From: Phenylobacterium montanum
GTDB lineage: Bacteria > Pseudomonadota > Alphaproteobacteria > Caulobacterales > Caulobacteraceae
Reading direction: 5' to 3'
Assembly (NCBI RefSeq): GCF_018135625.1
Contig: NZ_CP073078.1
Span: 372,001-436,000, forward strand
DNA: 64,000 nt
The stretch's first letter is position 1, and every line of letters starts with the position of its first letter. A program made the position numbers and the translations under genes. Below the pieces are notes generated by a model. That model made no database searches, was not told where the DNA came from, and worked only from the letters and a program-made list of their open reading frames with translations. Below are positions 18,803 to 28,673 of the stretch, piece by piece.

Positions 18803-19062
18803 TGAGCCTTTCGGTCTCGATCGCCGTCTTCCTGACCGTCTGGTGGGTGGTGTTCCTGTCCATCCTGCCGCTGGGCGTGATCAGCCACGCCGAGGCGGGC
18901 ATCAAGCCGGAGGGCGGGGGCGATCCCTCCTCGCCGGTGGACCCCAAGATCAAGCGCAAGGTGATCACCACCACCTGGGTCTCGGCGATCGTGTTTTCGG
19001 TGATCTGGCTGGTGCTGCATTTCCACCTGATCCAGCTGCCGCCGCTGCGCAGCTTCAGCTGA
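18802..19062 (+). CDS. DUF1467 family small membrane protein
   Basis: An 86-residue protein with two transmembrane helices (about residues 5-27 and 57-78) separated by a loop with PEGGGDPSSPVDPKIKRKV. This matches DUF1467, an alphaproteobacterial inner-membrane family of unknown function normally found between mce and proS, as here. It shares a base with the epimerase stop, so the two are translationally coupled. Confidence 0.9.
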   Translation: MSLSVSIAVFLTVWWVVFLSILPLGVISHAEAGIKPEGGGDPSSPVDPKIKRKVITTTWVSAIVFSVIWLVLHFHLIQLPPLRSFS

Positions 19063-19404
19063 CCAAATTTCGGGCGAAGGGCGAGGGCGGTTCGCGCGCA
19101 TCGCCCAGAACTTGGGCGCGGCCCTGCAAACCGCGCGTGTGGACAGCGTTATCGTAGCCATTCGGCTCCAACGGGCGTTTGATTTCCTCAGGACGCCGCG
19201 AGGCGTTGTTGCTCCTAGCTTTCTTCCCCAAGACTTTCCCGGCCGCCCGATTCCCTCGGGCGGCCGCCTTTTCATGGTCCTTAGGTTTGGAGCGGGGCGC
19301 GGGCGGAAAACCGCTTCACACTTTTCCTCACCCCGCTCGCGCGTTGCCAAGCCGGGCAGGCGAGGGGTAATCAGGGGCTTTCGAGTTTCGAGGACCCCGT
19401 CGTC
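19063..19404 (+). other. 342-base spacer before proS with a terminator; possible small RNA
   Basis: No protein gene is supported here. The stretch ends in a good Rho-independent terminator at 19241-19273, about 180 bases past the DUF1467 stop. It could simply be a 3' UTR, or hold a small RNA starting near 19150-19180 where a TTGATT hexamer occurs. proS then has its own ~130-base leader. Confidence 0.4.
19241..19273 (+). terminator. Rho-independent terminator before proS
   Basis: A perfect 10-base GC-rich stem (GGCCGCCCGA at 19241-19250 with 19256-19265), a 5-base loop, then GCCTTTTC. It closes the mce-DUF1467 transcript or a small RNA, separating it from proS. Confidence 0.8.
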
Positions 19405-20724
19405 ATGCGCCTGTCGCGCTACTTCCTGCCCCTTCTGAAAGAGACGCCGTCGGAGGCGCAGATCGTTTCGCACCGGCTGATGCTGCGCTGTGGCATGCTG
19501 CGGCAGGAGGCGGCGGGCATCTATGCCTGGTTGCCGCTGGGCCTGAGGGTCCTGAAGAAGATCGAGCAGATCGTGCGCGAGGAGATGGACCGGGCGGGCG
19601 CGGTCGAGCTTCTGATGCCGACCCTGCAACTGGCCGACCTGTGGCGCGAAAGCGGGCGCTATGACGACTACGGGGCCGAGATGCTGCGCATCAAGGACCG
19701 GCACGAGCGCGAGCTGCTCTACGGCCCGACCAACGAGGAGATGGTCACCGAGATCTTCCGCGCCTCGGTCAAGAGCTACAAGGACCTGCCCAAGAACCTC
19801 TACCATATCCAGTGGAAGTTCCGGGACGAGCAGCGCCCCCGCTTCGGCGTCATGCGTGGCCGCGAGTTCCTGATGAAGGACGCCTATTCGTTCGACCTGG
19901 ACGAGGAGGCGGGGCGACGGGCCTATAACCGCATGTTCGCCAGCTATTTGCGCATCTTCTCGCGCATGGGGCTGAAGGCGATCCCGATGCGGGCCGAGAC
20001 CGGGCCGATCGGCGGCGACCTCAGCCACGAGTTCCACATCCTGGCCGAGACCGGAGAATCCGGCGTGTTCTGCGACCGCCGTGTGCTGGAGCTGCCGATC
20101 CCGCCTGAGGATGTCGACTATGACAGCGACCTCTCGGGCATCGTGAAGCAATGGACCACGCTCTACGCCGCGACCGAGGACGTGCATGACGCCGCCCGCT
20201 ACGAGGCCGAGGTGGCGCCCGCCGACCGCATGGAGGCGCGCGGCATCGAGGTCGGCCAAGTGTTCTTCTTCGGTGATAAATATTCCAGGCCGATGAAGGC
20301 CTTCGTCACCGGCCCCGATGGCGTCGACCGGCCGGCCCAGATGGGCAGCTATGGCGTCGGGGTCTCGCGTCTTCTGGGCGCGATCATCGAGGCCAGCCAT
20401 GACGACGCCGGCTGCATCTGGCCCGACGCGGTGGCGCCGTTCGGCGTCGCGATCATCAACCTTCGGCCCGGCGATGCGGCCGTGGACGAGGCCTGCGCCG
20501 GCGCCTACGCCGCCCTGACCAAGGCCGGCAAGGAGCCGCTGCTGGACGACACCGACGGACGGGTCGGGGCCAAGTTCGCCGCCATGGACCTGATCGGCCT
20601 GCCCTGGCAGCTGATCATCGGGCCCAAGGGCCTGGCCGACGGGGTGGTGGAGCTGAAGCGCCGCGCCACCGGCGAGCGCCAGACCCTCAGCCTCGAAGCG
20701 GCCCTGAAGGCGATCTGCGCGTGA
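19405..20724 (+). CDS. proS: Prolyl-tRNA synthetase (short alphaproteobacterial form)
   Basis: A 439-residue class II aminoacyl-tRNA synthetase that charges tRNA-Pro. N-terminus [20 protein letters not shown]; motif 1 near [21 protein letters not shown]; motif 2 [21 protein letters not shown]; motif 3 [13 protein letters not shown]; and a C-terminal anticodon-binding domain. At 439 residues it lacks the editing insertion of the long bacterial form, as usual in alphaproteobacteria. It overlaps lolC by 4 bases (stop and start interlocked), a strong operon sign. Confidence 0.97.
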   Translation: MRLSRYFLPLLKETPSEAQIVSHRLMLRCGMLRQEAAGIYAWLPLGLRVLKKIEQIVREEMDRAGAVELLMPTLQLADLWRESGRYDDYGAEMLRIKDRHERELLYGPTNEEMVTEIFRASVKSYKDLPKNLYHIQWKFRDEQRPRFGVMRGREFLMKDAYSFDLDEEAGRRAYNRMFASYLRIFSRMGLKAIPMRAETGPIGGDLSHEFHILAETGESGVFCDRRVLELPIPPEDVDYDSDLSGIVKQWTTLYAATEDVHDAARYEAEVAPADRMEARGIEVGQVFFFGDKYSRPMKAFVTGPDGVDRPAQMGSYGVGVSRLLGAIIEASHDDAGCIWPDAVAPFGVAIINLRPGDAAVDEACAGAYAALTKAGKEPLLDDTDGRVGAKFAAMDLIGLPWQLIIGPKGLADGVVELKRRATGERQTLSLEAALKAICA

Positions 20725-22004
20725 CCGCTGACGCGCGGCCCGCCGCGCCGTTCAGCCAGTGGGAGCGCTCGGTCGCGGCCCGCTATCTGCGCGCCAAGCG
20801 CAAGAACGGCGGGGTGGCGCTGATCTCGACCATCTCCTTCGTCGGCATCGCGCTGGCGGTTGCGGTGCTGATCATCGTAATGTCGGTGATGAACGGCTTC
20901 CGCGCCGAGCTGCTGACCCGGATCCTCGGCTTCAATGGCCACCTGTTCGTCGCCGGGCAGGTGCTGAACGAGCCCGGCCGCGCGGCCCTGGTCCAGCGGC
21001 TGCGCGCCATCCCCCATGTCGTCCAGGCCGCGCCGATGGTCGAGGCCGAGGCTCTGGTGCAAGGGCGCGGGGCGACCTCGGGCGCGGTGGTGCGCGGGAT
21101 CGGCCCGGGCGACCTGAAGGCGACGCCGATCATCGCCGGCAATATCAAGCGCGGCTCGCTGAACGGCTTTGGCCAGGGCGATTTCGGCGGCGACATCATC
21201 CTGGTGGGCGACCGCCTGGCCGCTTCCATGGGGGTCGAGCCGGGGGACACCCTGACCCTGACCTCGCCCTCGTCGTCCTCGACCGCCTTCGGCTCGGCGC
21301 CGATCAGCAAGGCCTATACGGTCGGCGGAGTCTTCAGCGTCGGCATGAGCGAGTACGACCAGACCTTCATCTACATGCCGCTGCAGCAGGCCCAGCTGTT
21401 CTTCGGCCGAGAGGACAGCATCGACAAGATCGAGATCAAGCTGGACGACCCGGACCGCACGCCGCTGGTGCGGCCTCAGGTGGCCGTCATCGCCGGGAAC
21501 GAGGGCGTGGTCACCGACTGGCGGGACAACAACCAGGCCTTCTTCAACGCGCTCGAAGTCGAGCGCAACACCATGCGCCTGATCCTGCTGCTGATCGTGG
21601 CCATCGCGGCGATGAACATCATCTCGGGGCTGGTCATGCTGGTGAAGAACAAGGGCCGCGACATCGCCGTCCTGCGCACCATGGGCGCGGACCAGGGCGC
21701 GATCATGCGCATCTTCTTCCTGTCCGGCGCCGCCATCGGGGTTCTGGGCGCCCTGGCCGGCTTTGTCCTGGGGGTGCTGTTCTGCACCTACATCAAAGAG
21801 ATCCAGACATTTGTGCAGTGGGTGACGGGCGCCGACGTGTTCAACGCCGACATCTATTTCCTGTCGCACATCCCGGCCAAGCTGGACTGGAACGAGGTGA
21901 TCGGGGTGCTGTTCTGGGCGCTGCTGGCCTCCTTCCTCGCCACCCTGCCGCCGGCCTTCCAGGCGGCGCGGATCGATCCGGTGGAGGCGCTTCGCTATGA
22001 GTAG
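20721..22004 (+). CDS. lolC: Lipoprotein-releasing ABC transporter permease LolC/LolE
   Basis: A 427-residue inner-membrane protein of the LolC/E (FtsX-like) family. N-terminal [23 protein letters not shown] precedes TM1 (about residues 35-57), then a ~220-residue periplasmic domain, and three C-terminal TM helices (about 285-310, 335-362, 390-412). With LolD it extracts outer-membrane lipoproteins from the inner membrane and passes them to LolA. As in most alphaproteobacteria a single permease gene is present, so it probably forms a homodimer. The start overlaps proS and the end overlaps lolD by 8 bases. Confidence 0.95.
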   Translation: MTADARPAAPFSQWERSVAARYLRAKRKNGGVALISTISFVGIALAVAVLIIVMSVMNGFRAELLTRILGFNGHLFVAGQVLNEPGRAALVQRLRAIPHVVQAAPMVEAEALVQGRGATSGAVVRGIGPGDLKATPIIAGNIKRGSLNGFGQGDFGGDIILVGDRLAASMGVEPGDTLTLTSPSSSSTAFGSAPISKAYTVGGVFSVGMSEYDQTFIYMPLQQAQLFFGREDSIDKIEIKLDDPDRTPLVRPQVAVIAGNEGVVTDWRDNNQAFFNALEVERNTMRLILLLIVAIAAMNIISGLVMLVKNKGRDIAVLRTMGADQGAIMRIFFLSGAAIGVLGALAGFVLGVLFCTYIKEIQTFVQWVTGADVFNADIYFLSHIPAKLDWNEVIGVLFWALLASFLATLPPAFQAARIDPVEALRYE

Positions 22005-22689
22005 CGCGGTGCTGGCGCTCCGGGGCCTGGGGCGCACCTACAAGACCGGCGAGGGCAAGCTCGAGGTCCTGCGCGGCGTTGATCTGGAGGTCCATGCCGG
22101 CGAGGTGGTTGGCCTGATCGGGCCGTCGGGCTCCGGCAAGTCGAGCCTGTTGCACGCAGCCGGGCTCCTGGAACGGCCGACCGCGGGCCAGGTGATCATC
22201 GAAGGCCAGGACTGCTCGAAGCTGTCGGACAAGGCGCGCACGCGCCTGCGGCTAGGCCTGGTGGGGTTCGTCTATCAGTTCCACCACCTGCTGCCGGAGT
22301 TCAGCGCCCTGGACAACGTGGCCCTGCCGCAGATGATCGCCGGCGCCTCGCGGCCGGCGGCTCGCGGGCGGGCGGAGGCGCTGCTGACTCAGTTGGGCCT
22401 GGGCGCGCGCCTGGAGCACCAGCCAGGCCAGCTTTCCGGCGGAGAGCAGCAGCGGGTGGCCATCGCCCGCGCCCTGGCCAACCAGCCGTGCATCGTCCTG
22501 GCCGATGAACCCACCGGCAACCTGGATCCGCACACCTCCGGCGCCGTATTCCAGGCCCTGTTCGACCTGGCCCGGGCTACCGGCGTGGCCCTGCTGATCG
22601 CCACCCACAACATGGAGCTGGCGCGGTTCATGGACCGGGTGTTCGCCCTGGAGGACGGGCGCCTGAGCGAGCGCCGGGGCCGGTTCTAG
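21997..22689 (+). CDS. lolD: Lipoprotein-releasing ABC transporter ATPase LolD
   Basis: A 230-residue ABC ATPase. Walker [11 protein letters not shown]-loop [17 protein letters not shown], signature [15 protein letters not shown], Walker [14 protein letters not shown] and the switch His in IATHNMEL are all intact. The [10 protein letters not shown]-loop is specific to LolD. It partners the permease encoded directly upstream, with which it overlaps. Its stop codon lies inside the palindrome that begins the repeat at 22686. Confidence 0.96.
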   Translation: MSSAVLALRGLGRTYKTGEGKLEVLRGVDLEVHAGEVVGLIGPSGSGKSSLLHAAGLLERPTAGQVIIEGQDCSKLSDKARTRLRLGLVGFVYQFHHLLPEFSALDNVALPQMIAGASRPAARGRAEALLTQLGLGARLEHQPGQLSGGEQQRVAIARALANQPCIVLADEPTGNLDPHTSGAVFQALFDLARATGVALLIATHNMELARFMDRVFALEDGRLSERRGRF

Positions 22690-22786
22690 AGCGACGTGTG
22701 CGATTCGAGAATCGCGCACGTCGCTCTAGTTCTTTGATGTCGCATCGTTTTTGCGGAAAACCGGTAGCCACTTTTCCGCACGATGC
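22686..22786. repeat. Composite REP-like palindromic element after lolD
   Basis: Two palindromes in tandem. The first has 21-base arms (22686-22706 and 22709-22729, one mismatch, 2-base loop) beginning CTAGAGCGACGTG. The second (22742-22786) pairs GCATCGT with ACGATGC and, inside, TGCGGAAAA with TTTTCCGCA. From memory, this composite of a CTAGAGC palindrome next to a GGAAAA/TTTTCC palindrome recurs intergenically in alphaproteobacterial genomes. It includes the lolD stop codon and may end that transcript. Confidence 0.7.
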
Positions 22787-22802
22787 TTTAGGCGAGGCGG
22801 CC

Positions 22803-23471
22803 ATGCCCATCACCGCGGTCGTGTTCGATGTCGGCGAGACGCTGGTGGACGAGACGCGGCACTGGGGCGAATGGGCCGACTGGATGGGCGTCCCCCACCT
22901 GACCCTCTTCGCCGCCCTGGGCGCGGTGATCGCGCGCGGCCAGCACCATCGCCAGGTGTTCCAGCTCTTGCGGCCCGGCTTCGACGTGGAGGCGGCCGAG
23001 GCGTCGCGGCTGGCGGCGGGGTGGCGCTATCGCTTCCTCCCCGGCGATTTCTATCCTGACGCCCTGCCGTGCCTGGCGGCTTTGCGCGCCGGCGGCCTTC
23101 GCATCGGGCTCGCCGGCAATCAGCCCGAAGCCGCGGAAGAAGCGTTGCACGAGGCGGGCGTGCAGGCCGACTTCATCGCCTCCTCGGCGCGCTGGGGCGT
23201 GGAGAAGCCGTCGCCGGCCTTTTTCGACAAGGTGATCGAAGCGGCGGGCCGCCCGGCCGGGGAAATCGCCTATGTCGGCGACCGGCTCGACAACGACGTC
23301 CTGCCGGCCAGGGCGGCAGGCCTGGCCGCCGTGTTCCTGCGCCGCGGGCCCTGGGGTCTGCTGCACGCGCTTGGCCCTGAGGCGGCCCAGGCCGACATTC
23401 AGCTCGAAAGCCTGGATGGCCTGGCCGAGATCCTGGCTCAGGCGCCCAGCACGCGGCGCGGGGTGAGGTAG
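22803..23471 (+). CDS. HAD family hydrolase
   Basis: A 222-residue haloacid-dehalogenase-superfamily protein. Motif I is FDVGETLVDE (Asp9 nucleophile, with Gly-Glu rather than the usual Asp at +2), motif II is the N in LAGNQP, motif III the Lys in VEKPSPAFF, and motif IV VGDRLDNDV. Residues ~25-85 form a helical cap. The +2 Asp normally acts as general acid in phosphatases, so its absence leaves the activity open. The ATG at 22803 follows the repeat directly with GGCGAGGCGG as weak ribosome binding site. Confidence 0.88.
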   Translation: MPITAVVFDVGETLVDETRHWGEWADWMGVPHLTLFAALGAVIARGQHHRQVFQLLRPGFDVEAAEASRLAAGWRYRFLPGDFYPDALPCLAALRAGGLRIGLAGNQPEAAEEALHEAGVQADFIASSARWGVEKPSPAFFDKVIEAAGRPAGEIAYVGDRLDNDVLPARAAGLAAVFLRRGPWGLLHALGPEAAQADIQLESLDGLAEILAQAPSTRRGVR

Positions 23472-23556
23472 TTCCCAGAACGCGGCTACAGGTGCAGGCT
23501 GGCCGCATTCCTCGGCGCTATAGTCACAGCCAAACACAAGATTCGGAGGCGCGGGC

Positions 23557-24336
23557 ATGGGTGATCGGCCAGGGCGAGTGCAGGGCAAGGTGGCGCTGGT
23601 CACCGGCGCGGCTTCCGGGCTCGGCGCCGAGGCGGCGCGCCGGCTGGCGCGCGAGGGCGCGGCTGTGGTGCTGAGTGACATGGCGGCCGACGCCGGCGAG
23701 GCGCTGGCCGAAGCGATCAGCGGCGCCGGCGGCCGGGCGGCCTTCCTGACCCATGACGTGACCAGCGAGGCCGATTGGGAGCGGGTCGTGGCCGGGGCGG
23801 TGGAGCGTTTCGGCCGGCTGGATGTGCTGGTCAACAACGCCGGCGTGTCCGGCGCGGGCGAAGAGCTGATGAGCCACAGCCTGGAGGCCTGGCGGCGTGT
23901 GCTGGGCGTCAATCTGGACGGGGTGTTCCTGGGCCTGCGCCATGCCGGCCCGGCCATCGCCAAGGGTGGCGGCGGGTCGGTGATCAACCTGTCCTCGATC
24001 CTGGGCAAGGTCGGAATGGCGGGCGCGGCGGCCTATTGCGCTTCAAAGGGCGGCGTCACCATGCTGACCAAGGCCGCGGCGCTGGAATGGGCCCCGGTCA
24101 ACATCCGCGTCAATTCCATCCATCCAGGATTCATCGACACGCCGATGGTGGCCGACGCCTTCCACCGCGCCGAGAACGGCAACGAGATGCGGCAGATGGT
24201 GATTTCGCGCCACGCCCTCGGCCGGCTGGGCGTCGCGCGCGAGATCGCCGATGGGGTGGTGTTCCTGGCCTCGGACGAATCCAGCTTCATGACCGGCTCG
24301 GAGCTGGTCATCGACGGCGGCTACACAGCGCAATAG
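23557..24336 (+). CDS. SDR family oxidoreductase (3-oxoacyl-ACP reductase-like)
   Basis: A 259-residue classical SDR. TGAASGLG cofactor motif near residue 17, NNAG, catalytic Ser in SSILG, YCASKGG active site, and a C-terminal FMTGSELVIDGGYTAQ typical of the 3-alpha-hydroxysteroid/cyclopentanol dehydrogenase-like branch. CGGAGG at 23544-23549 is a good ribosome binding site. It converges with the amidohydrolase gene, stops being 3 bases apart. Confidence 0.92.
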   Translation: MGDRPGRVQGKVALVTGAASGLGAEAARRLAREGAAVVLSDMAADAGEALAEAISGAGGRAAFLTHDVTSEADWERVVAGAVERFGRLDVLVNNAGVSGAGEELMSHSLEAWRRVLGVNLDGVFLGLRHAGPAIAKGGGGSVINLSSILGKVGMAGAAAYCASKGGVTMLTKAAALEWAPVNIRVNSIHPGFIDTPMVADAFHRAENGNEMRQMVISRHALGRLGVAREIADGVVFLASDESSFMTGSELVIDGGYTAQ

Positions 24337-24339
24337 GCC

Positions 24340-25383
24340 TCAGAGGCCGAGGCGATAGACCCGGTTCGCCGTGCCGAAGAACAGGGCCGCTTTCTCCTCG
24401 GCCGAGGCTCCGGCCGCCAGGCGCTTGAAAGCGTTCCACAGGACGTCGTAGCTGCAGCTGCAGACATCCACCGGGAAGTTGCTCTCGAACATGCAGCGCT
24501 CGGCCCCGAAGGCTTCGATGCAGGTCTCGACGTAAGGGCGCCATTCCTCCGCCAGCTGGGCCGAGGTCGCGGGCGGGTCGGCCATGAAGGAGGCGAAGCC
24601 GGGGAAGGCCATGGCCAGGCCGCCGAGCTTGACCGAAACCTGCGGGCAGGCGGCGAGGGCGCGGATGTTCTCCCGCCAGACGCCGAACCGCTCCGACAGG
24701 CGGCCCGCATAGGCGCCGATGCCCAGCGGCGTGCCCACGTGGTCAAGTACGATCGAGGTCTCGGGGAAGGCGCGAGCCAGATCGATCAGCTCCGGCAACT
24801 GGGGCTCCAGCAGCCAGGCGTCGAACGACAGGCCGAGCGGCGCCAGCCGCGCGAAGCCTTCGCGGAATTTGCCGTTCAGATAGAGGCCGCCGCCGATCCG
24901 GGCCAGGGGACCCAGCACAGCCGGGTCGGGGTCGTAGGAGGCGCTGTTGCGGATGCCGCGGAAACGTCCGCCAGCCACGGCGATATGCTGCTCCAGCACC
25001 CCCGCCGCCGCGTCGCCGAGCAGGAGATCGACGTGGCCCACGATCCCGGCGCAGGCCTTCACCGGGCCATAGATCCCGCTGGCGGTCATGGCCGCGACGC
25101 CGTTGACGAACTCGGTCTCGCCCAGCGAGCGCAGCTCTTCCGGACCATCGGCCCGGTACATGGCCCCGCACTGCAGATAGACCGTGGCGCGCACGTCGTG
25201 CCCGCTCTTCATGTCGGCCAGGAGTTCGTCCAGCAGATAGCGCGGCCGCATGTGCATCACGTTCTCGAACGGGTGCGTCGGCGCGCCGGTCGGCGCCGGC
25301 CGGTCCCAGAGGTGGTGATGGGGGTCGATGATCGGCAGGCCGGGTTCGAGGATCGGCTCGCGCGGCGCAGCAGTTACGGCCAT
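24340..25383 (-). CDS. Amidohydrolase family protein (amidohydrolase_2, TIM barrel)
   Basis: A 347-residue metal-dependent hydrolase. IIDPHHHLWDRP at the N-terminus is the metal-binding HxH motif of the amidohydrolase_2 branch (2-pyrone-4,6-dicarboxylate lactonase/ACMSD-like). Later landmarks are the Asp/His in IVLDHVG and the CMFESNFPVD strand carrying the last acidic ligand. No signal peptide. Substrates in this branch are lactones or aromatic-breakdown intermediates; the one here is unknown. Confidence 0.9.
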   Translation of the reverse strand: MAVTAAPREPILEPGLPIIDPHHHLWDRPAPTGAPTHPFENVMHMRPRYLLDELLADMKSGHDVRATVYLQCGAMYRADGPEELRSLGETEFVNGVAAMTASGIYGPVKACAGIVGHVDLLLGDAAAGVLEQHIAVAGGRFRGIRNSASYDPDPAVLGPLARIGGGLYLNGKFREGFARLAPLGLSFDAWLLEPQLPELIDLARAFPETSIVLDHVGTPLGIGAYAGRLSERFGVWRENIRALAACPQVSVKLGGLAMAFPGFASFMADPPATSAQLAEEWRPYVETCIEAFGAERCMFESNFPVDVCSCSYDVLWNAFKRLAAGASAEEKAALFFGTANRVYRLGL

Positions 25384-25506
25384 CGGTGTCGTCTCCCGGC
25401 GTTCCTGAACCTGTTTCAGTTATCTGATGACCGAGCCGCCTGCGCCTGGCAAGCGGGCCGCACGCGATTGTGAGCCGTGACGTCGGCTGGCGCCCTGCTG
25501 TGGCGC

Positions 25507-28041
25507 TCAGGCCCCGACCATCGAGGCGATCGGTTCCGGCTCGGCCTCGGCTTCGACGGGGTCGCCTCCGGAAACGGCCTCGCTGAGCGCCGCCAGCAGA
25601 GCGGCGGCGGTGACCGGCTTGGAGATGTGGCCGTCGGCGCCGGCCTTCAGGCCCGCTTCGCGATGCTCGGGCATGGCGTTGGCGCTCAGCATGTAGAGCG
25701 GCGTGCGGCCGCGGCCGCCCGTCTGCTCCTCGATGCGGATGATGCGGGTGGCCTCCAGCCCGTCCATCACCGGCATCTGCATGTCCATGAAGATGGCGTC
25801 GAACGGCTCGCGGCGCGCCGCCTCGACCGCCTCCAGGCCATTGACCACCGAGACGGTCTCGACGCCGAACTGGTCCAGCATCATGCGAACGACCTTGCGG
25901 TTGGTCTCATGGTCGTCGACCACCAGCACGCGGACGGCGCGTTCGGCGGCGGCCTCGATCTCCTCGGCCCGTTCGGCCACGGTCTCCGGGGCGCTCGCAG
26001 CGGGGAAGGGGGCTTCGAAGCTGAAGCGCGAGCCTCGCCCCGGCACGCTGGCGCAGTCGAGTTCGCCGCCCATCAGCGCGGCCAGCTGGCGCGAGATGGC
26101 CAGGCCCAGTCCGCTGCCGCCGAAGCGGCGGGTGATCGAGCCGTCCGCCTGCTGGAAGCGGCCGAACAGGCGCTCCTTCTCCGCATCGTCGAAGCCGACC
26201 CCGGTGTCGATGACCACGAAGCGCAAGCCGTCCTCGCCGGCCGGCTCGGCGGTGATGGTCACCGATCCGGCGTCGGTGAACTTGACCGCGTTGCTGACCA
26301 GGTTGGTCAGGATCTGGCGCACGCGCGTGGCGTCGCCGACGAACCAGCCCTCCAGCTGCGGGGCGATCTGGACCAGCAGGTCCAGGCCCTTCTCCTGGGC
26401 CTTGACCTGGGACAGGCTGGCCACTGTCCGCACCAGGTCTGCGGCCTGGAACGGCGCCGGCTCGATGGTCATGCGGCCGGCTTCGACGCGGGCCAGGTCC
26501 AGGACGTCGGACAACAGCCGCTCGAGCGACTGGCCGGAACTGCGGATGATCTCGACCATCTCGCGTTCGCGCTTGGGCAGGCCCGCGGCGGCCAGCATGT
26601 CGGCGACCCCGACAACCCCGTTCAGCGGCGTCCTGATCTCGTGGCTCATATTGGCCAGGAATTCGCTCTTGGAGCGGCTGGCGAGCTCGGCCTTGAGCTG
26701 AGCGGCGCGCAGGCGCAGCCCGATCCGGCGCTGCCAGAACACCACGCCTGCGGCGCAGACCAGGAACAGGCCGGCGAAGGCGACGATCCAATGCTGGGAG
26801 CGGGCGGCCTGCCGCTGCAGCTCGGCGTCCTTGCGCGCGGTGGAGAGCTGGGTCTGCAGCGCGCCGGTCAGCTGGTGAACCCCGGCGTTGAAGCGGCGGG
26901 CGGCGACCACGGCGTGCTGGCGGTCATAGGCGCGTAGGGCCTCGTAGGCGTCCTTGGTCTTGCCCTGGGCCAGCAGGAGTTCGGCGGCGACCTGTCCCTC
27001 GCGTTCCAGGCCTGAGGTTTCGATGTCGTTCGAGGCCTTCAGCACGCGGATGGCGGCCAGGTCGTTCTCCGCGCCGGCGATGTCGTTCGTCCGGGCGCGG
27101 GCGATGGCGCGCAGGGGCAGGATGTCCGGCGCCAGGAACTCCGCCCCCGACAGCTTCTCGTCCAGGCCGCGCAGGCAGCGGAGCACCTCGGCCGGCGTGC
27201 CGAAACTGTCGCCGACCATGGCGCAGAGGTTCTGGTCCCAGATTTTCAGGTGCGGCAGATCCGAGCGCACCGCCATCTGGTGGTGCACGCTCGACAGTTC
27301 GCGCGCCAGCTTGGCGTCGCCCAGCATCACGGCCATGTGGGCCATGTTGTAGACGTCGTCGAAGTCCGGGCGCGGATAACCCGGATGGGCGAACTCGATG
27401 TCGGCGCGGGTGAAGGCCTGGGCTGCGCCGTCCAGGTCGTCCAGGATCATCAGGGCCAGGCCGATGGTCTCCCAGATGGTCGATTCGGCGTCGTTCGAGG
27501 CCGGGTCGCCCGAGGGGATCAATTGCTCCGCTTCCGACAGCCGCTTCAGCGCCAGGCTGGACTGGTCCTGGTCGATAAGCTCCATGGCCTGGACGCTCAT
27601 GGCGTGCACGCGGACGAACCAGTCGGCCTGGTCCTTGTCGATGCGCGCGATCTGGTCCTTCACGGAGGCGTCGCCGCGGTCGTAGCGGCTCTTCAGCTCG
27701 TCGATGCGGGCGATCGCGATGTAACGGTCGTCGTGCTGCTGCTGGGCGTTGCGCAGCAGAAGGCCGTTCCAGTGTTCGAAGCTTTCGAACTCCGATTGGT
27801 TCAGCATGATCCAGCCGACATGCTGCAGCCGGTTCAGCGACTCCCGGTCGGTCCCGCGCCCGGCGGCTTCGCCGAAGCGCTGCAGGTCGGCGAAGCTGGA
27901 CTTGTCGGCGCGCTGTTCGATCTGCCTGGCGAGCTTGACCGGGGCCTCGCTGCCCTGGGCGCGAGCGGTCGGCGCGCCGGCGGTCAGGCAGGCGAGCGCG
28001 CACGCAATGGCTGCGAGCCTCGGCGCCCCCCTCATCCCCAT
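25507..28041 (-). CDS. Membrane hybrid histidine kinase with helical periplasmic sensor and receiver
   Basis: An 844-residue protein. The signal peptide ends near APTARAQ (residue ~28). A ~380-residue helical, TPR-like extracytoplasmic region follows, then one transmembrane helix at about 415-437 (WIVAFAGLFLVCAAGVVFW). HisKA has acceptor His467 in SHEIRTPLNG, HATPase spans about 578-684 (NLVSNAVKF, DTGVGFD, GSGLGLAIS) and the C-terminal receiver has Asp753 in MDMQMPVMDG and Lys in ISKPVTAAA. No DNA-binding output, so it probably feeds a phosphorelay through a separate Hpt protein. Divergent from the small secreted protein at 28222. Confidence 0.92.
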   Translation of the reverse strand: MGMRGAPRLAAIACALACLTAGAPTARAQGSEAPVKLARQIEQRADKSSFADLQRFGEAAGRGTDRESLNRLQHVGWIMLNQSEFESFEHWNGLLLRNAQQQHDDRYIAIARIDELKSRYDRGDASVKDQIARIDKDQADWFVRVHAMSVQAMELIDQDQSSLALKRLSEAEQLIPSGDPASNDAESTIWETIGLALMILDDLDGAAQAFTRADIEFAHPGYPRPDFDDVYNMAHMAVMLGDAKLARELSSVHHQMAVRSDLPHLKIWDQNLCAMVGDSFGTPAEVLRCLRGLDEKLSGAEFLAPDILPLRAIARARTNDIAGAENDLAAIRVLKASNDIETSGLEREGQVAAELLLAQGKTKDAYEALRAYDRQHAVVAARRFNAGVHQLTGALQTQLSTARKDAELQRQAARSQHWIVAFAGLFLVCAAGVVFWQRRIGLRLRAAQLKAELASRSKSEFLANMSHEIRTPLNGVVGVADMLAAAGLPKREREMVEIIRSSGQSLERLLSDVLDLARVEAGRMTIEPAPFQAADLVRTVASLSQVKAQEKGLDLLVQIAPQLEGWFVGDATRVRQILTNLVSNAVKFTDAGSVTITAEPAGEDGLRFVVIDTGVGFDDAEKERLFGRFQQADGSITRRFGGSGLGLAISRQLAALMGGELDCASVPGRGSRFSFEAPFPAASAPETVAERAEEIEAAAERAVRVLVVDDHETNRKVVRMMLDQFGVETVSVVNGLEAVEAARREPFDAIFMDMQMPVMDGLEATRIIRIEEQTGGRGRTPLYMLSANAMPEHREAGLKAGADGHISKPVTAAALLAALSEAVSGGDPVEAEAEPEPIASMVGA

Positions 28042-28221
28042 TCAAACGCTCCAACCACCTGGGTCTTGAGAATCAGTAACACGACAAAGGTTTCGGAAAC
28101 GCTATGAACCAGGGCCGTGTGGCGAAGGGGCGCAGCGCTGTCCCCGGGCAGTATTCGCAGCCCGGAAATCCTTTGATCCAGCGCAACGGCGCCGCTCGCA
28201 ACTGGCGGCATCTTGAGTGTC

Positions 28222-28668
28222 ATGATACCGCCACTCGCCAGCTTGGCCTGCAGCGCCGCGCTCGCGGCGGCCCAGCCTTCCGTGCCCGAGAAGATCGACT
28301 GGCGCGTGCGCGAGCTTCCGCAAGCGGCGGCGACCTATGACATCAATTGGCGGCGGCTAGCGGGCGGCGCACCGCCTACGGGATGGGGCGTGTACGCGGC
28401 GGCGCGCGGACAGACCTTCGACTTCGAAAGCCAGGCGGCAGGCTGGGTCGAGGATCCGATCGTCGGTCCAGGCCAGATCGAGGCCGGCGTCGGATGGCGT
28501 CAGCCCGACATGGCGGTCATGTTCGGCTTCAACCGCCCCGGCTGGCGCCGGGCCCAGGCCAGCTGGCTCGACGCCGGCGGGCGGGCCGCGGCGCCGCGGG
28601 GCGACTATCGCCTCGATATCCGGCCCCAGACTGTAGTGGGGTTCAGTCTGACCTTTCACCTTCAGTGA
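28222..28668 (+). CDS. Hypothetical secreted protein
   Basis: 148 residues with a short N-terminal signal peptide (MIPPLASLACSAALAAAQ). The mature part contains GWGVYAAARGQTFDFESQ and ends in alternating beta-type segments (GDYRLDIRPQTVVGFSLTFHLQ), with a terminal aromatic residue two from the end, reminiscent of small beta-barrel or beta-sandwich envelope proteins. I do not recognise a family. An in-frame TTG three codons earlier is an alternative start. It is convergent with the methyltransferase gene, which ends 5 bases on. Confidence 0.6.
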   Translation: MIPPLASLACSAALAAAQPSVPEKIDWRVRELPQAAATYDINWRRLAGGAPPTGWGVYAAARGQTFDFESQAAGWVEDPIVGPGQIEAGVGWRQPDMAVMFGFNRPGWRRAQASWLDAGGRAAAPRGDYRLDIRPQTVVGFSLTFHLQ

Positions 28669-28673
28669 GCGCC

